Below are positions 55,614 through 63,610 of a stretch of 64,000 nt of DNA, piece by piece (positions within the stretch are counted from its first letter, which is position 1; the number at the start of each line of letters is the position of its first letter). Origin of the DNA: CALLVY01 sp937899855 (GTDB lineage Bacteria; Bacteroidota; Bacteroidia; Chitinophagales; Saprospiraceae); the NCBI GenBank assembly GCA_039820405.1, contig JBCBQC010000028.1:1-64000 (forward strand), given 5' to 3'. The notes under the pieces are model-generated. The model searched no databases. It had not been told where the DNA came from and worked only from the letters and a program-made list of their open reading frames with translations. Both the position numbers and the translations under genes were made by a program.

Positions 55614-56198
55614 CTAAAATAGGAAGGGGATGAGGCGTTTGGTGCGACGCTTGTAGCTTTCGTAGGCGGGACCAAACTCGCGCAGCATCATGGCCTCCTC
55701 TTCATCGACCCGGAGCACGTACAGCAAGCCAAAGCCCACCAGTCCGCCTAGCCCGGCGAGGTAATTGTGCAGCATGAGCGCTTGGATGATGCACCACAGC
55801 CAGATGGCGGTGTACATGGGGTGACGGATATGGCGGTAAACGCCGGTGTCGACAATGTGGTGTCCTTCGCGAATTTCGAGGGAAACCGACCAGTTGCGTC
55901 CCAAATCGTAATGGGAGCGGTAAAAAAGCCATAGGGTGAACGGCATCAGGGCGACTCCAATAAAGGGAGCGAAGGACGGTAATTCGTAATCGGCAAAGGC
56001 CAGCAAGGGGGTGAGGAGGTAGACCAGGGGCAGGAGCATCAAGCCCAGCATGGTACCAAAGAGGGTCATTTTTTCTACCCCCGTCTTGTTGTCGGTGGTG
56101 ATGGTATTGCTTTTATTGCGGCGGGCGAAAGGCGAACGGATAAAGCCAGTGGCCAGCCAAAAGATGGAGAAGAGGATCTTGATGGTCAAGGTACTCAT
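55614..56198 (-). CDS. ICMT/PEMT-like membrane methyltransferase
   Basis: A 194-residue integral membrane protein with about five hydrophobic spans. The C-terminal half carries the family core TGVYRHIRHPMYTAIWLWCI and later EEEAMMLREFGPAYESYKRR, which form the SAM-binding site of isoprenylcysteine carboxyl methyltransferase-like proteins; the first part (KMTLFGTMLGLMLLPLVYLL) is a hydrophobic helix. Bacterial members are mostly uncharacterised. It lies downstream of the siderophore-interacting protein gene, 25 bases from it. Confidence 0.85.
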   Translation of the reverse strand: MSTLTIKILFSIFWLATGFIRSPFARRNKSNTITTDNKTGVEKMTLFGTMLGLMLLPLVYLLTPLLAFADYELPSFAPFIGVALMPFTLWLFYRSHYDLGRNWSVSLEIREGHHIVDTGVYRHIRHPMYTAIWLWCIIQALMLHNYLAGLGGLVGFGLLYVLRVDEEEAMMLREFGPAYESYKRRTKRLIPFLF

Positions 56199-56223
56199 GA
56201 GGCAAGATTTGGAGTGATGAAAT

Positions 56224-56952
56224 TTACAAACCCTTTTTCCCGTCGGCCCAGTAGGGATGGCTTGTGATCCGCCGGCGGTCGATCCCGCAGAAGCGGAGTA
56301 CCCGCTGGATTTGTTGAATGGATTGGGCCCTTCCGCAGAGGTAGAAAGCGGTTTCCGACTTGCGATGCGGCTCGGCGTTCAACCATTTCTGGATTTGGTC
56401 TACCGCCTCCCGCGCCGCCGGAACCGTCGATTTACCGACCACCATCGCCCCGAGCCCCAGCTCCACCGGCCAGGCCTGATAACGGGCATTCAGTTCCAAC
56501 AAGCCCTCCAGGTGCTGTCCGCATTGCTGGGCGTGGCTTTGAAAAAGCTGTAGGAGCCCCAGGGTCGTTTCGTCGCCAAAGACAAAATGCTGGGCCAGTT
56601 CATCGCGGTATTTCATTTTCCCCCCCGGCCCCATCAACTTTACCCGATCGCCCACCCGCAGGGCCTCCGCCCACGCACTGCCGGGACCCCGACCGTGGAG
56701 GTAAAACAACACTTCGCAAATGCCCGCCGTCGCGTCGTAATGCGCGGGCGTGTAGTGGCGAAAATCCCGATCCCCCACCCTAAATTCGATGACTTGCCCC
56801 GGATGAAAAGGGCGATCCCCCAAGTCCCCCACAAAGCGGATGCGCTTGAGACGAGGGGCGGGGTAATCGGTCTGCGTCACGAGGACATCGCTCATCAGAC
56901 CACTAAAAATCTTTTCCATTCCGTTGGCCATCCACTTGGGTACGGTCGGCAT
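56224..56952 (-). CDS. Siderophore-interacting protein (FAD-binding ferric reductase family)
   Basis: The 242-residue protein belongs to the FAD/NAD(P)H-dependent reductases that release iron from siderophores in the cytoplasm. The FAD-binding block reads FRHYTPAHYDATAGICEVLF with the RxYT motif; HGRGPGSAWAEALRVGDRVK and GPGGKM follow, and FGDETTLGLLQLFQ starts the C-terminal domain. It faces an AraC-type regulator across a 141-base divergent gap, suggesting that this regulator controls it, perhaps in response to iron or a siderophore. ICMT-like gene is 25 bases downstream. Confidence 0.88.
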   Translation of the reverse strand: MPTVPKWMANGMEKIFSGLMSDVLVTQTDYPAPRLKRIRFVGDLGDRPFHPGQVIEFRVGDRDFRHYTPAHYDATAGICEVLFYLHGRGPGSAWAEALRVGDRVKLMGPGGKMKYRDELAQHFVFGDETTLGLLQLFQSHAQQCGQHLEGLLELNARYQAWPVELGLGAMVVGKSTVPAAREAVDQIQKWLNAEPHRKSETAFYLCGRAQSIQQIQRVLRFCGIDRRRITSHPYWADGKKGL

Positions 56953-57093
56953 TGAGTCCTGGATTTCGTGAGGAAATAAGGCTTGTTACTTGCTTATTTA
57001 GATAAATTCTAATTAATTTTACTCGGGCAAGATAAGCAAACCCATTCCCCGGAGCCTACGCCAGCGGGAATAAAACCTACGCCAAAAGGAATA

Positions 57094-58083
57094 ATGAAGA
57101 CCAGAATACACAGTGCCGATTTGCGGGAAATGTTGTTGGAGGCCCATTATCCCGATTATTTTTACGACCCTACCTCCACTATTTCGGAGCGAAGCTACCG
57201 GGCGGAGTTGTTTATGGGAGTGGGGGAGTACCACGAAATTTACTTTGACGGGGTACACATCGGCTACGGCGATTTGTCGCTCAAGGAACACACCCGCCTC
57301 CACGTCCAGAGCGACATTGAAACGGTCGAAATGCACTTTACTTTGGAGGGCAATTCCGAGGCGATCGCTCGACAGTTTGGACGGGAAATTGGCTTTAAGT
57401 GCAACGAACACAATATTCTGTACACCCGTGGTTTCGAAGGTTTTATGAACTGGGGCGCCCGCCAAAGCCTCCGTATTTTTGAGGTCAATCTCGCCCCCGC
57501 CTTTTTTCTCAAATTCCTCCCCGACGAACACGCCTCCTTCCGCCGCTTCAAAGAACAGTTGCGCCGGGGGCAGTCCGCCCAATTGATCCACCAACACCTG
57601 CCCATCAGCCCTCAGATGAAGGGCATCATCCACGAAATCCTGCACTGCAAACGATCGGGAATGTTCAAACGCATGTTCCTCGAAGCCAAGGTCATCGAAT
57701 TGTTGCTGCTCCAACTGGAGCAGGTCGGACGCCTGGAGGACCCCCGCCGGCGGACGCTCAAAAAAGCGGACGTAGACAAAATGTACGCCGTCAAGGAAAT
57801 CCTTCTCGATAAGCTCGACGGCCCCTTTAGCCTGATCGATCTGGCCCGTCAAGTGGGCACCAACGATTATACCCTTAAAAAGGGCTTTAAAGAAGTATTC
57901 GGTACAACGGTCTTCGGCTTCTGGCACGAACTGAAAATGCGCAAGGCTCGTTTCCTGCTGGAGGAGGAACGACGCTCCGTCTTTGAGGTGGCTCAGATCG
58001 TCGGCTACAAAAACCCCCAGCATTTCAGTACGGCATTCAAACGCTTTTTCGGGCTGTCGCCCGGTCAGCTTAAGGGCCACTGA
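57094..58083 (+). CDS. AraC-family transcriptional regulator
   Basis: The 329-residue protein has an N-terminal ligand or signal-sensing region (residues 1-215) and a C-terminal AraC/XylS DNA-binding domain: LIDLARQVGTNDYTLKKGFK is the first helix-turn-helix, VFEVAQIVGYKNPQHFSTAF with FKRFFGLSPGQLKGH the second and the signature end. A similar sensor half is known from PchR-like regulators. It is divergent from the siderophore-interacting protein gene, fitting a role in iron acquisition. The next gene, convergent, ends eight bases away. Confidence 0.9.
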   Translation: MKTRIHSADLREMLLEAHYPDYFYDPTSTISERSYRAELFMGVGEYHEIYFDGVHIGYGDLSLKEHTRLHVQSDIETVEMHFTLEGNSEAIARQFGREIGFKCNEHNILYTRGFEGFMNWGARQSLRIFEVNLAPAFFLKFLPDEHASFRRFKEQLRRGQSAQLIHQHLPISPQMKGIIHEILHCKRSGMFKRMFLEAKVIELLLLQLEQVGRLEDPRRRTLKKADVDKMYAVKEILLDKLDGPFSLIDLARQVGTNDYTLKKGFKEVFGTTVFGFWHELKMRKARFLLEEERRSVFEVAQIVGYKNPQHFSTAFKRFFGLSPGQLKGH

Positions 58084-58090
58084 CCCCAGT

Positions 58091-59161
58091 TTAACGCAGC
58101 AGAAAACCTTCCCGCATCGGATCGTCCGGGTCGATGACAAAGGTATGGGTACCCGTGATGTGGGCCGTTCCTTCCACCTCCGGTATTACCGCCGAGTAAG
58201 GACCGTAGTCCACCACTTCCACAACCGACCCCCGAAACACGGAACCCGTAATGCTTTCGATCCGCAGGTTTTCCCCCACCGCCAGCTCCCCCCGCCGGTG
58301 ATGAATGGCCATCCGTCCCGAGACTCCCGAGCCGGTTGGGCAGCGGTCTACCTCCCCCTCGGCGAAGATGCACACGTTCTTACTGTCGCAACCCGAGGCC
58401 TGTCGTCGGGGGTCGATAAAGATGGTTCCGTACAAAAAACTCAGCTCCGCTTCGAAGGGGTGTTGGATGTCCGGGTCGTGTTGAGCAACGGCCCGTTTGA
58501 TGGCCATTCCCGCCTCGATCAGGGTACGGTAAAAGGCAGTACCCAAATCGAAATCAAATCGGTTTTTGCTCAGCTCGACGTAGGCGTAAAAAGCTCCGCC
58601 GTAGGCCAGGTCGTAAGTCACCCGACCCCAGCCCGGAACGTCTACCGTCCGGTCGAGCCCCACCACAAAGCTCGGTACGCAGTGGAAGCGCACCCCCCGT
58701 ACCCGCCCCTTTGCCACCCGCGCGTAGGCCTTGATGCGTCCGCAGGGGGCATCGATGGATAAGGGAATCTCCCCCTCGCCCCCCTTCACCCAATTCAACT
58801 CCACGGCCAAGGTGGCGATGGCGATAATGGCGTGGCCACACATGGTGGAGTAGCCCTCGTTGTGTAGAAAAAGCAGGCCAAAGTCTCCCTCCGCATCGTT
58901 GGGGGGCAAGGGGAGCGCCCCGTACATATCCGCGTGACCACGAGGTTCGAAGAGCAGGGCCCGCCGGAGGTGATCAAAACGATCGCGACAGTCGCGTCGG
59001 TATTCCAGCACCGAATTGCCCCGCAGTTCGGGAAAGCCTTCGAGGATCACCCGGAGGGGTTCGCCGCCCGTGTGTAGGTCGATGGTGCGGATCCGCCACC
59101 AGTCGGCGGGTGGAGAAAAAGTATGCTGCGTCCGTAGTTGCTGATAGGTGGTCTTAGCCAT
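58091..59161 (-). CDS. Proline racemase superfamily, probable trans-3-hydroxy-L-proline dehydratase
   Basis: A 356-residue enzyme. The first catalytic residue is the Cys108 in NEGYSTMCGHAIIAIATL. The second position, Cys in proline racemases and 4-hydroxyproline epimerases, is Thr276 in VDRCPTGSGVSGRMAIH, which is the pattern of trans-3-hydroxy-L-proline dehydratases. IRTIDLHTGGEPLRVIL is the usual N-terminal block. It would convert trans-3-hydroxyproline to a pyrroline, for example from collagen breakdown. No other proline-pathway gene is near, so an epimerase reading is still possible. Confidence 0.82.
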   Translation of the reverse strand: MAKTTYQQLRTQHTFSPPADWWRIRTIDLHTGGEPLRVILEGFPELRGNSVLEYRRDCRDRFDHLRRALLFEPRGHADMYGALPLPPNDAEGDFGLLFLHNEGYSTMCGHAIIAIATLAVELNWVKGGEGEIPLSIDAPCGRIKAYARVAKGRVRGVRFHCVPSFVVGLDRTVDVPGWGRVTYDLAYGGAFYAYVELSKNRFDFDLGTAFYRTLIEAGMAIKRAVAQHDPDIQHPFEAELSFLYGTIFIDPRRQASGCDSKNVCIFAEGEVDRCPTGSGVSGRMAIHHRRGELAVGENLRIESITGSVFRGSVVEVVDYGPYSAVIPEVEGTAHITGTHTFVIDPDDPMREGFLLR

Positions 59162-59218
59162 GCCATTCTTTTTCGCAATATTACAAAAAAGTGGGGATGG
59201 CGCGGGAATCGGCCCAGG

Positions 59219-60115
59219 TCAGAACCGGTGGGTCCCGCGCTCCAAAAAGGCCTCGATGGCGGCCGTACTGGCGGTGGCTTGTTCATCGGGTACGAAGTGG
59301 CCACAGTCCCAGGTCTGGACCTGCGCCTCCGGCAGGCGAGCGCGCCAGCGATCCAGGTATTCCGGCCCGAGGAATTGGTCCCGCAAACCCCACAGGATCA
59401 ACCAGGGCCGATCGGCCAGGCGGTCCAATCGCTCCCACTGTTGCTGGTACCAATCGGAGGCACCCACCAGTGCCTGGGCCAGCCGAAGTGGCCCCCAACG
59501 CTCCTGCCGACTGGCGAAGGGACGGCGGTAATGTTGGTGAACTTGGGGTGTCAGTTTGGATCGATTTTCAAAGCCCTGGGGGATCAGGAGACGGGCGGAG
59601 AGGTTGAAATTTAGGTAGAGCATTTTTCCCAACCAGCCGCGTACGAAGCGGTCCACTTTTTGAGCCCCCGGATCCTGCTCGGTTGCCCACAGCCAGGAGT
59701 TGAACAGCACCACCCGTTTGATCCGATCGGCATTTTCGAGCCCCGCTCCCAGACCGATGGGGCCGCCAAAGTCGTGGACCACCAGCGTGATGTCGCGCAG
59801 GTCGAGGTGACGGATGAGGGCACTGAGGTTTTGGGCGTGTTCTTGCGGGGTACCGGAAAATTGTGGTGGTTTTTCGGACCGACCAAAGCCCAGGTGATCG
59901 GGAGCGATACAGCGGCAGTGACCGGAGAGGGACCGAATCAATTGGCGGTAGAGAAAGGACCAGGTGGGGGTACCGTGGACGAAAAGTAGGACTTCCCCTT
60001 CGCCCTCGTCGAGGTAGTGGAGCCGCCCCGCGTCGAGCGTCAGGTAGTTGGGGGAGAAGGGATACAATTGGGGATCGAGCCACCGAGGGGTAGCCGAGGC
60101 ATTTTGTTGGGACAT
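59219..60115 (-). CDS. Alpha/beta hydrolase, haloalkane dehalogenase-like
   Basis: A 298-residue hydrolase. The oxyanion block is FVHGTPTWSFLYRQLIRSL, and CIAPDHLGFGRSEKPPQ follows. The nucleophile elbow reads VVHDFGGPIGLG, an Asp as in haloalkane dehalogenases and epoxide hydrolases. The catalytic His is probably in WDCGHFVPDEQATAS, and the acid near LILWGLRDQFLGPEYL. Actual dehalogenase activity is unproven, as many relatives act on other substrates. The gene is followed by a hairpin and the Crp-family regulator on the same strand is upstream-independent. Confidence 0.85.
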   Translation of the reverse strand: MSQQNASATPRWLDPQLYPFSPNYLTLDAGRLHYLDEGEGEVLLFVHGTPTWSFLYRQLIRSLSGHCRCIAPDHLGFGRSEKPPQFSGTPQEHAQNLSALIRHLDLRDITLVVHDFGGPIGLGAGLENADRIKRVVLFNSWLWATEQDPGAQKVDRFVRGWLGKMLYLNFNLSARLLIPQGFENRSKLTPQVHQHYRRPFASRQERWGPLRLAQALVGASDWYQQQWERLDRLADRPWLILWGLRDQFLGPEYLDRWRARLPEAQVQTWDCGHFVPDEQATASTAAIEAFLERGTHRF

Positions 60116-60169
60116 GTAATTGGGTTTGGTAAACGAATGTACCTCAAAGGTGCCCCTTCTGCGGATAGG

Positions 60170-60193
60170 AAATCTTGGTGTGGACCAAGATTT
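60170..60193. terminator. Hairpin between the Crp-family and hydrolase genes
   Basis: A 10-bp perfect stem (AAATCTTGGT 60170-60179 with ACCAAGATTT 60184-60193, loop GTGG), followed by a second weaker hairpin. It lies 18 bases after the stop of the Crp-family gene on the minus strand; the T run is weak, so a terminator role is plausible but not sure. Confidence 0.45.
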
Positions 60194-60210
60194 GGGTGGT
60201 ATGGCACCAC

Positions 60211-60792
60211 CTAGGGTCGGGGTTGGATGGGGATGCGGTTCATCAATTTACTGAAATTGGTGGAGTCCATGCGGAGGTAGGAGGCGAGGTCTTTTTGGGC
60301 GACCATCTGGAGGAGGTGGGGGCTGCGTTGGACGAAGTCGCGAAAGCGCGTTTCCATGTCGTGGGCCATCAGTTCGTGGAGGCGTTGGAGGACGCCGGTG
60401 AGGAAGGCCTCGGTGGCTTTGCGAAATAGGGTCTCGATGGGGCGGTGCTCGGCGAGTAGTTGCTGGTGCTGCTCGTAGGGAAGGCGGAGAAAATGGCTAT
60501 CGGTGAGGGTTTCCAAAAAATAGCGGGAGGGCGACTGGTTGAAGAAAGATTCGGGGATGCCACTAAAGGAGGGCGGGTAGGCAAAGGCGATGACGTGCTG
60601 TTTGTGGTCGTCGAGGTAATAGGATTTTTGGATGCCCTTGATGACGAAATACATGTAGCGTTCGACTTCGCCGGGGGCCGTCATGATGGTTTTCTTGGGG
60701 ACCGTGTAAGGACGCCAGTGGGAAAGGTAAGCTTCCAAAATGGCGTCCTCCACGGGATAAATTTGTTGTAAAAAGGCTTGGATCATCGTCAT
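60211..60792 (-). CDS. Crp/Fnr-family cyclic-nucleotide-binding regulator
   Basis: A 193-residue protein with an N-terminal cNMP-binding domain (YTVPKKTIMTAPGEVERYMY, then VIKGIQKSYYLDDHKQHVIA) and a C-terminal helix-turn-helix (LLQMVAQKDLASYLRMDSTN). The effector pocket lacks the clear RxS motif of cAMP binders, as is common in Bacteroidota Crp relatives. It overlaps the SIMPL gene by four bases (ATGA), which implies coupled translation. The targets are unknown. Confidence 0.88.
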   Translation of the reverse strand: MTMIQAFLQQIYPVEDAILEAYLSHWRPYTVPKKTIMTAPGEVERYMYFVIKGIQKSYYLDDHKQHVIAFAYPPSFSGIPESFFNQSPSRYFLETLTDSHFLRLPYEQHQQLLAEHRPIETLFRKATEAFLTGVLQRLHELMAHDMETRFRDFVQRSPHLLQMVAQKDLASYLRMDSTNFSKLMNRIPIQPRP

Positions 60793-61514
60793 TCCGTTTG
60801 GAGGGCGTAAGTTAAGTTAACCGTAGCTTTTACGGAAATTAATCCGGCCGACAAACCAGCTCCATCCCCCGCCGCCACTCCTTCCGCCACTAGGTTCTGC
60901 ACCATATTGGCGTAGTTTCGAGGGTCAAAGGCGGGGGTGGGGGTACTCACAAATTCATTGGCGTTGACGATTTTACCGAGTGCTAATCCCAGCGTATCGG
61001 AGTAGAACCGTGCCTTTTCCTTGGCAGCCTCGATGGCCATCAAGCGTACCTGGCGGCGGTGTTTCTGCATTTGGGTGCTGCGGTACTCGATGTGGTGGAC
61101 TTGGTTGATGCCGAGTATCAGCAGCTTGGTGAGGATGTCTTCGTACTGCGAAAAGTCCTCGATGATGATCCGCAAACACTGCTCCACCTCGTAGTAATTG
61201 ATGTTGATCTGGTTGCCCCGTTGGGCGTAAGGTCGGATCTGGAGGTAGTCCGTTTGCAGATGTTGGTCGGGAATACCCCGTTCCTTACAGTACGGAGTGA
61301 CCTTGGTGATGACGGCATAGTTGGCCCCCTTGGCCTCCAGCAGCGATCGATTGCGCGTTTCCACCCCTACGTGAAGCAGGACTTGGTCGGGTTGGACCCG
61401 CAGAATGGCTTCCCCGCTGGCGATAAAATACTGGTCGTCGGTAGCCGGTCGTACCTGGGCGTGGGTCATTTGAAGCATTAGGGAAAGGCAACAGAAAAAT
61501 GTAATTCGCATCAT
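60789..61514 (-). CDS. SIMPL-domain (DUF541) exported protein
   Basis: A 241-residue protein with a signal peptide (MMRITFFCCLSLMLQMTHAQ). The SIMPL domain runs from GEAILRVQPDQVLLHVGVET through EAKGANYAVITKVTPYCKER and LQTDYLQIRPYAQRGNQIN to the end, ISVKATVNLTYALQTE. Family members are periplasmic or outer-membrane proteins of unknown biochemical function. Its stop codon overlaps the start of the Crp-family regulator, making a two-gene unit. Confidence 0.85.
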   Translation of the reverse strand: MMRITFFCCLSLMLQMTHAQVRPATDDQYFIASGEAILRVQPDQVLLHVGVETRNRSLLEAKGANYAVITKVTPYCKERGIPDQHLQTDYLQIRPYAQRGNQININYYEVEQCLRIIIEDFSQYEDILTKLLILGINQVHHIEYRSTQMQKHRRQVRLMAIEAAKEKARFYSDTLGLALGKIVNANEFVSTPTPAFDPRNYANMVQNLVAEGVAAGDGAGLSAGLISVKATVNLTYALQTE

Positions 61515-61586
61515 GGCATTAAATTTTACCCTTTAGATGCAAGGTCTGGCGAAAGGGGTGGGCCGGGGTGGCAGATTTGGGGAAAA

Positions 61587-62069
61587 TCAACCGCGGCGAT
61601 TCCGTTGACGCGCAATGTGGGGCAAGCGGATGGACAACTCCCGCTCCAACTCCTGCATGTCACTCTTGAGCATTAGAAAGTGGAAGGGTGGGATCAGAAT
61701 GGTGATGAGCAAAGTGGAACCGCCAATGAGTAGCCATTGGAACTGGCTCAAATCTGGCCAGTTCAGTATCAATATGAGGAGGGGAAATTGGTAAAAAGCG
61801 AACAGTTTGGAGAACCAACCGGAAAAGTAACTCTTTAAGGTCAAGCGTTTTTGCTCCGCATCGTAGCGGTACTCGTGCAATTGTGGAGGGGAAGAACGTC
61901 GGGATGGACGAATGGCAAAGATGAGGTGCTGCTCGTCGACCTGTTGGTGCAGACTGAGTTCCAGGCGATCAGCGTAAAAATTTTCCCGATCCAAGGCCTC
62001 CCGAACGTCCGCCAAGCGCATGCTGCCGAAGTCGATGTCAATCTGTCGTTCGATGGGACAAAGTTTCAT
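61587..62069 (-). CDS. Small membrane protein of unknown function
   Basis: A 160-residue protein from ATG 62067-62069 (MKLCPIERQIDIDFGSMRLA); an alternative start at 62093 would overlap the previous gene by 14 bases. An N-terminal soluble part (ADRLELSLHQQVDEQHLIFA) is followed by two hydrophobic spans (FYQFPLLILILNW and LLIGGSTLLITILIPPFHFL) and a basic tail (HIARQRNRRG). I do not recognise a family. It follows the lysozyme-inhibitor-like gene closely, on the same strand. Confidence 0.6.
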   Translation of the reverse strand: MKLCPIERQIDIDFGSMRLADVREALDRENFYADRLELSLHQQVDEQHLIFAIRPSRRSSPPQLHEYRYDAEQKRLTLKSYFSGWFSKLFAFYQFPLLILILNWPDLSQFQWLLIGGSTLLITILIPPFHFLMLKSDMQELERELSIRLPHIARQRNRRG

Positions 62070-62079
62070 GTTTATCTTT

Positions 62080-62577
62080 TTAATGATCACCAAATTCTTC
62101 TTCTAAGTAAAATTCCAATTCCTGAATCCGCCATTCGGTGAGTTGAACCATACTGGCGAGGTAGCGAATGCCCAGCAAATGGCCCCGGTAGCCCTCCGCA
62201 TACCCCGCACTCTGTCGGCGGCGGTGCCCGATCCAGGCCTCCTGATAAGCCCGGGCCTCGGCGGCGAGCGAATCGGAAGTCTGCTCCGCCAAATAATGCG
62301 CCCAGCGTACGTGGAGGATCGAATCCACCCGTTGAAATTTCAGGTTCCAGCAAATGCGCGTCTCCAAATTCGAACCCGTAGTGGCGCTACAGTCCACGCG
62401 ATCCGCCAGCCTCATGTAGGACAATTGACGCAGTCGCTCGGCGTCGGATTCCTCCTGCGCTGCGCTGGAATAAGCCGTCAGTAGAAATGCAAGCAGCCAG
62501 ATCGGAGCCAACACCGGAAGGTGAAAGGGACCTCGCCTCGGCGATAAGCTTGGATGTGGACCATTGGGTAGCGACAT
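62080..62577 (-). CDS. LprI-like (DUF1311) exported protein
   Basis: A 165-residue protein with signal-like segment (HLPVLAPIWLLAFLLTAYSS) and a domain beginning DCSATTGSNLETRICWNLKF, the pattern of DUF1311 / LprI-N proteins, which include a lysozyme inhibitor of Mycobacterium. The Cys pair (CSATTGSNLETRIC) is kept. Start chosen at ATG 62575-62577, since upstream residues in the open frame are Ser/Pro-rich and not signal-like. It is followed by a small membrane protein, overlapping or nearly so. Confidence 0.7.
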   Translation of the reverse strand: MSLPNGPHPSLSPRRGPFHLPVLAPIWLLAFLLTAYSSAAQEESDAERLRQLSYMRLADRVDCSATTGSNLETRICWNLKFQRVDSILHVRWAHYLAEQTSDSLAAEARAYQEAWIGHRRRQSAGYAEGYRGHLLGIRYLASMVQLTEWRIQELEFYLEEEFGDH

Positions 62578-62708
62578 ACAACGGAGGATTTGGGGTGGGG
62601 GAAGGGTTTTCCACCGCTGGGATAGATCGATTCTTTTAGGATAAAGTGCCAGGCTTTTGGACCAGTTGGCAGTAGGGCTCGACCAGCGGGTTGACTCGGG
62701 CGGGGGCA

Positions 62709-63602
62709 CTAGATGTTAAACTCCTTCCCCCGACACCGCTCCACCAGAGTCTGTAGCCAGGGATCTGCCCCCACCGTCTGGTAAAAGTCCGTTACCGTCG
62801 CGCGTAGCCGTTCGCACTGGACCTGCTGGTAGTGCCACAAAAGGGCCTGGTACAGGACACTGCTGCGCAACTCTGGAAATTGTTTTGAGAACTTGCTAAC
62901 CTTGCTTTCGTATTGGCCATCTCCGGTGTACAGGGAAATCAGGAGCTCAAAATAACGGAAGATTTTTCGCTGCTGGAGTGCCTCCGGCAAACCGGAAAAA
63001 CGTTGGGCCGCCGCCAGGTAATCCCCCTCAGACAATAAGGTCGAAATGTCCTGGGTGGCCTCCAGCATGAGCAGGGACTCGGATTCGTTTTGGGCAATGC
63101 GGGTGACCTCAACGGCCCGGGTTGCCTCTACCAGACTCATCCCACGCGACAGAAATTGTCCATCGACGATTTTGAGTTGTTCCCCCTCCGATCGCAGTTC
63201 CAAAATCAGGTAATCAAACTGATCTTGCTCCGACCAGCGAAACAAGGTAAACCGGCGCCCCTGTTTTTGATAACTGCGTAGGAATTCAAAACTTCCGTAG
63301 TAGGCCGCCTGGTTCGCCAGTATTTGACTAAAAAGTTTTTGCGCCGCCAGGTACTCCCCGAGCTGCTGCAACTGGGACCGCGTGGTGGGATAATCCCGCA
63401 GGATCCGTCCGGTAAATATCCGGTAGTTGACCCGGGGATCGATTTCATCAAATTCTTCCGACTGCACCAAAGTCACCAAATCCCGGCCAAACCGATCCAG
63501 CCGTTCCGCAGGAATTTCGTCCTCCCCACAAGCTCCGGATAGGAGGAGGCAGAGTAGTCCCCAGAGATAGGGGCTGCGAAAAGTAGGGTGTGAGGGCAAC
63601 AT
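62709..63602 (-). CDS. Putative lipoprotein of unknown function
   Basis: A 297-residue lipoprotein: WGLLCLLLSGACGEDEIPAE, with Cys25 and an acidic GEDE just behind it. The rest is largely helical with TPR-like turns (LGEYLAAQKLFSQILANQAA, then EGDYLAAAQRFSGLPEALQQ), and a beta-like middle (RFTLFRWSEQDQFDYLILEL). I do not recognise a family. It lies nine bases from the symporter gene on the same strand, so the pair is probably co-transcribed. Confidence 0.65.
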   Translation of the reverse strand: MLPSHPTFRSPYLWGLLCLLLSGACGEDEIPAERLDRFGRDLVTLVQSEEFDEIDPRVNYRIFTGRILRDYPTTRSQLQQLGEYLAAQKLFSQILANQAAYYGSFEFLRSYQKQGRRFTLFRWSEQDQFDYLILELRSEGEQLKIVDGQFLSRGMSLVEATRAVEVTRIAQNESESLLMLEATQDISTLLSEGDYLAAAQRFSGLPEALQQRKIFRYFELLISLYTGDGQYESKVSKFSKQFPELRSSVLYQALLWHYQQVQCERLRATVTDFYQTVGADPWLQTLVERCRGKEFNI

Positions 63603-63610
63603 GGGTTAAA

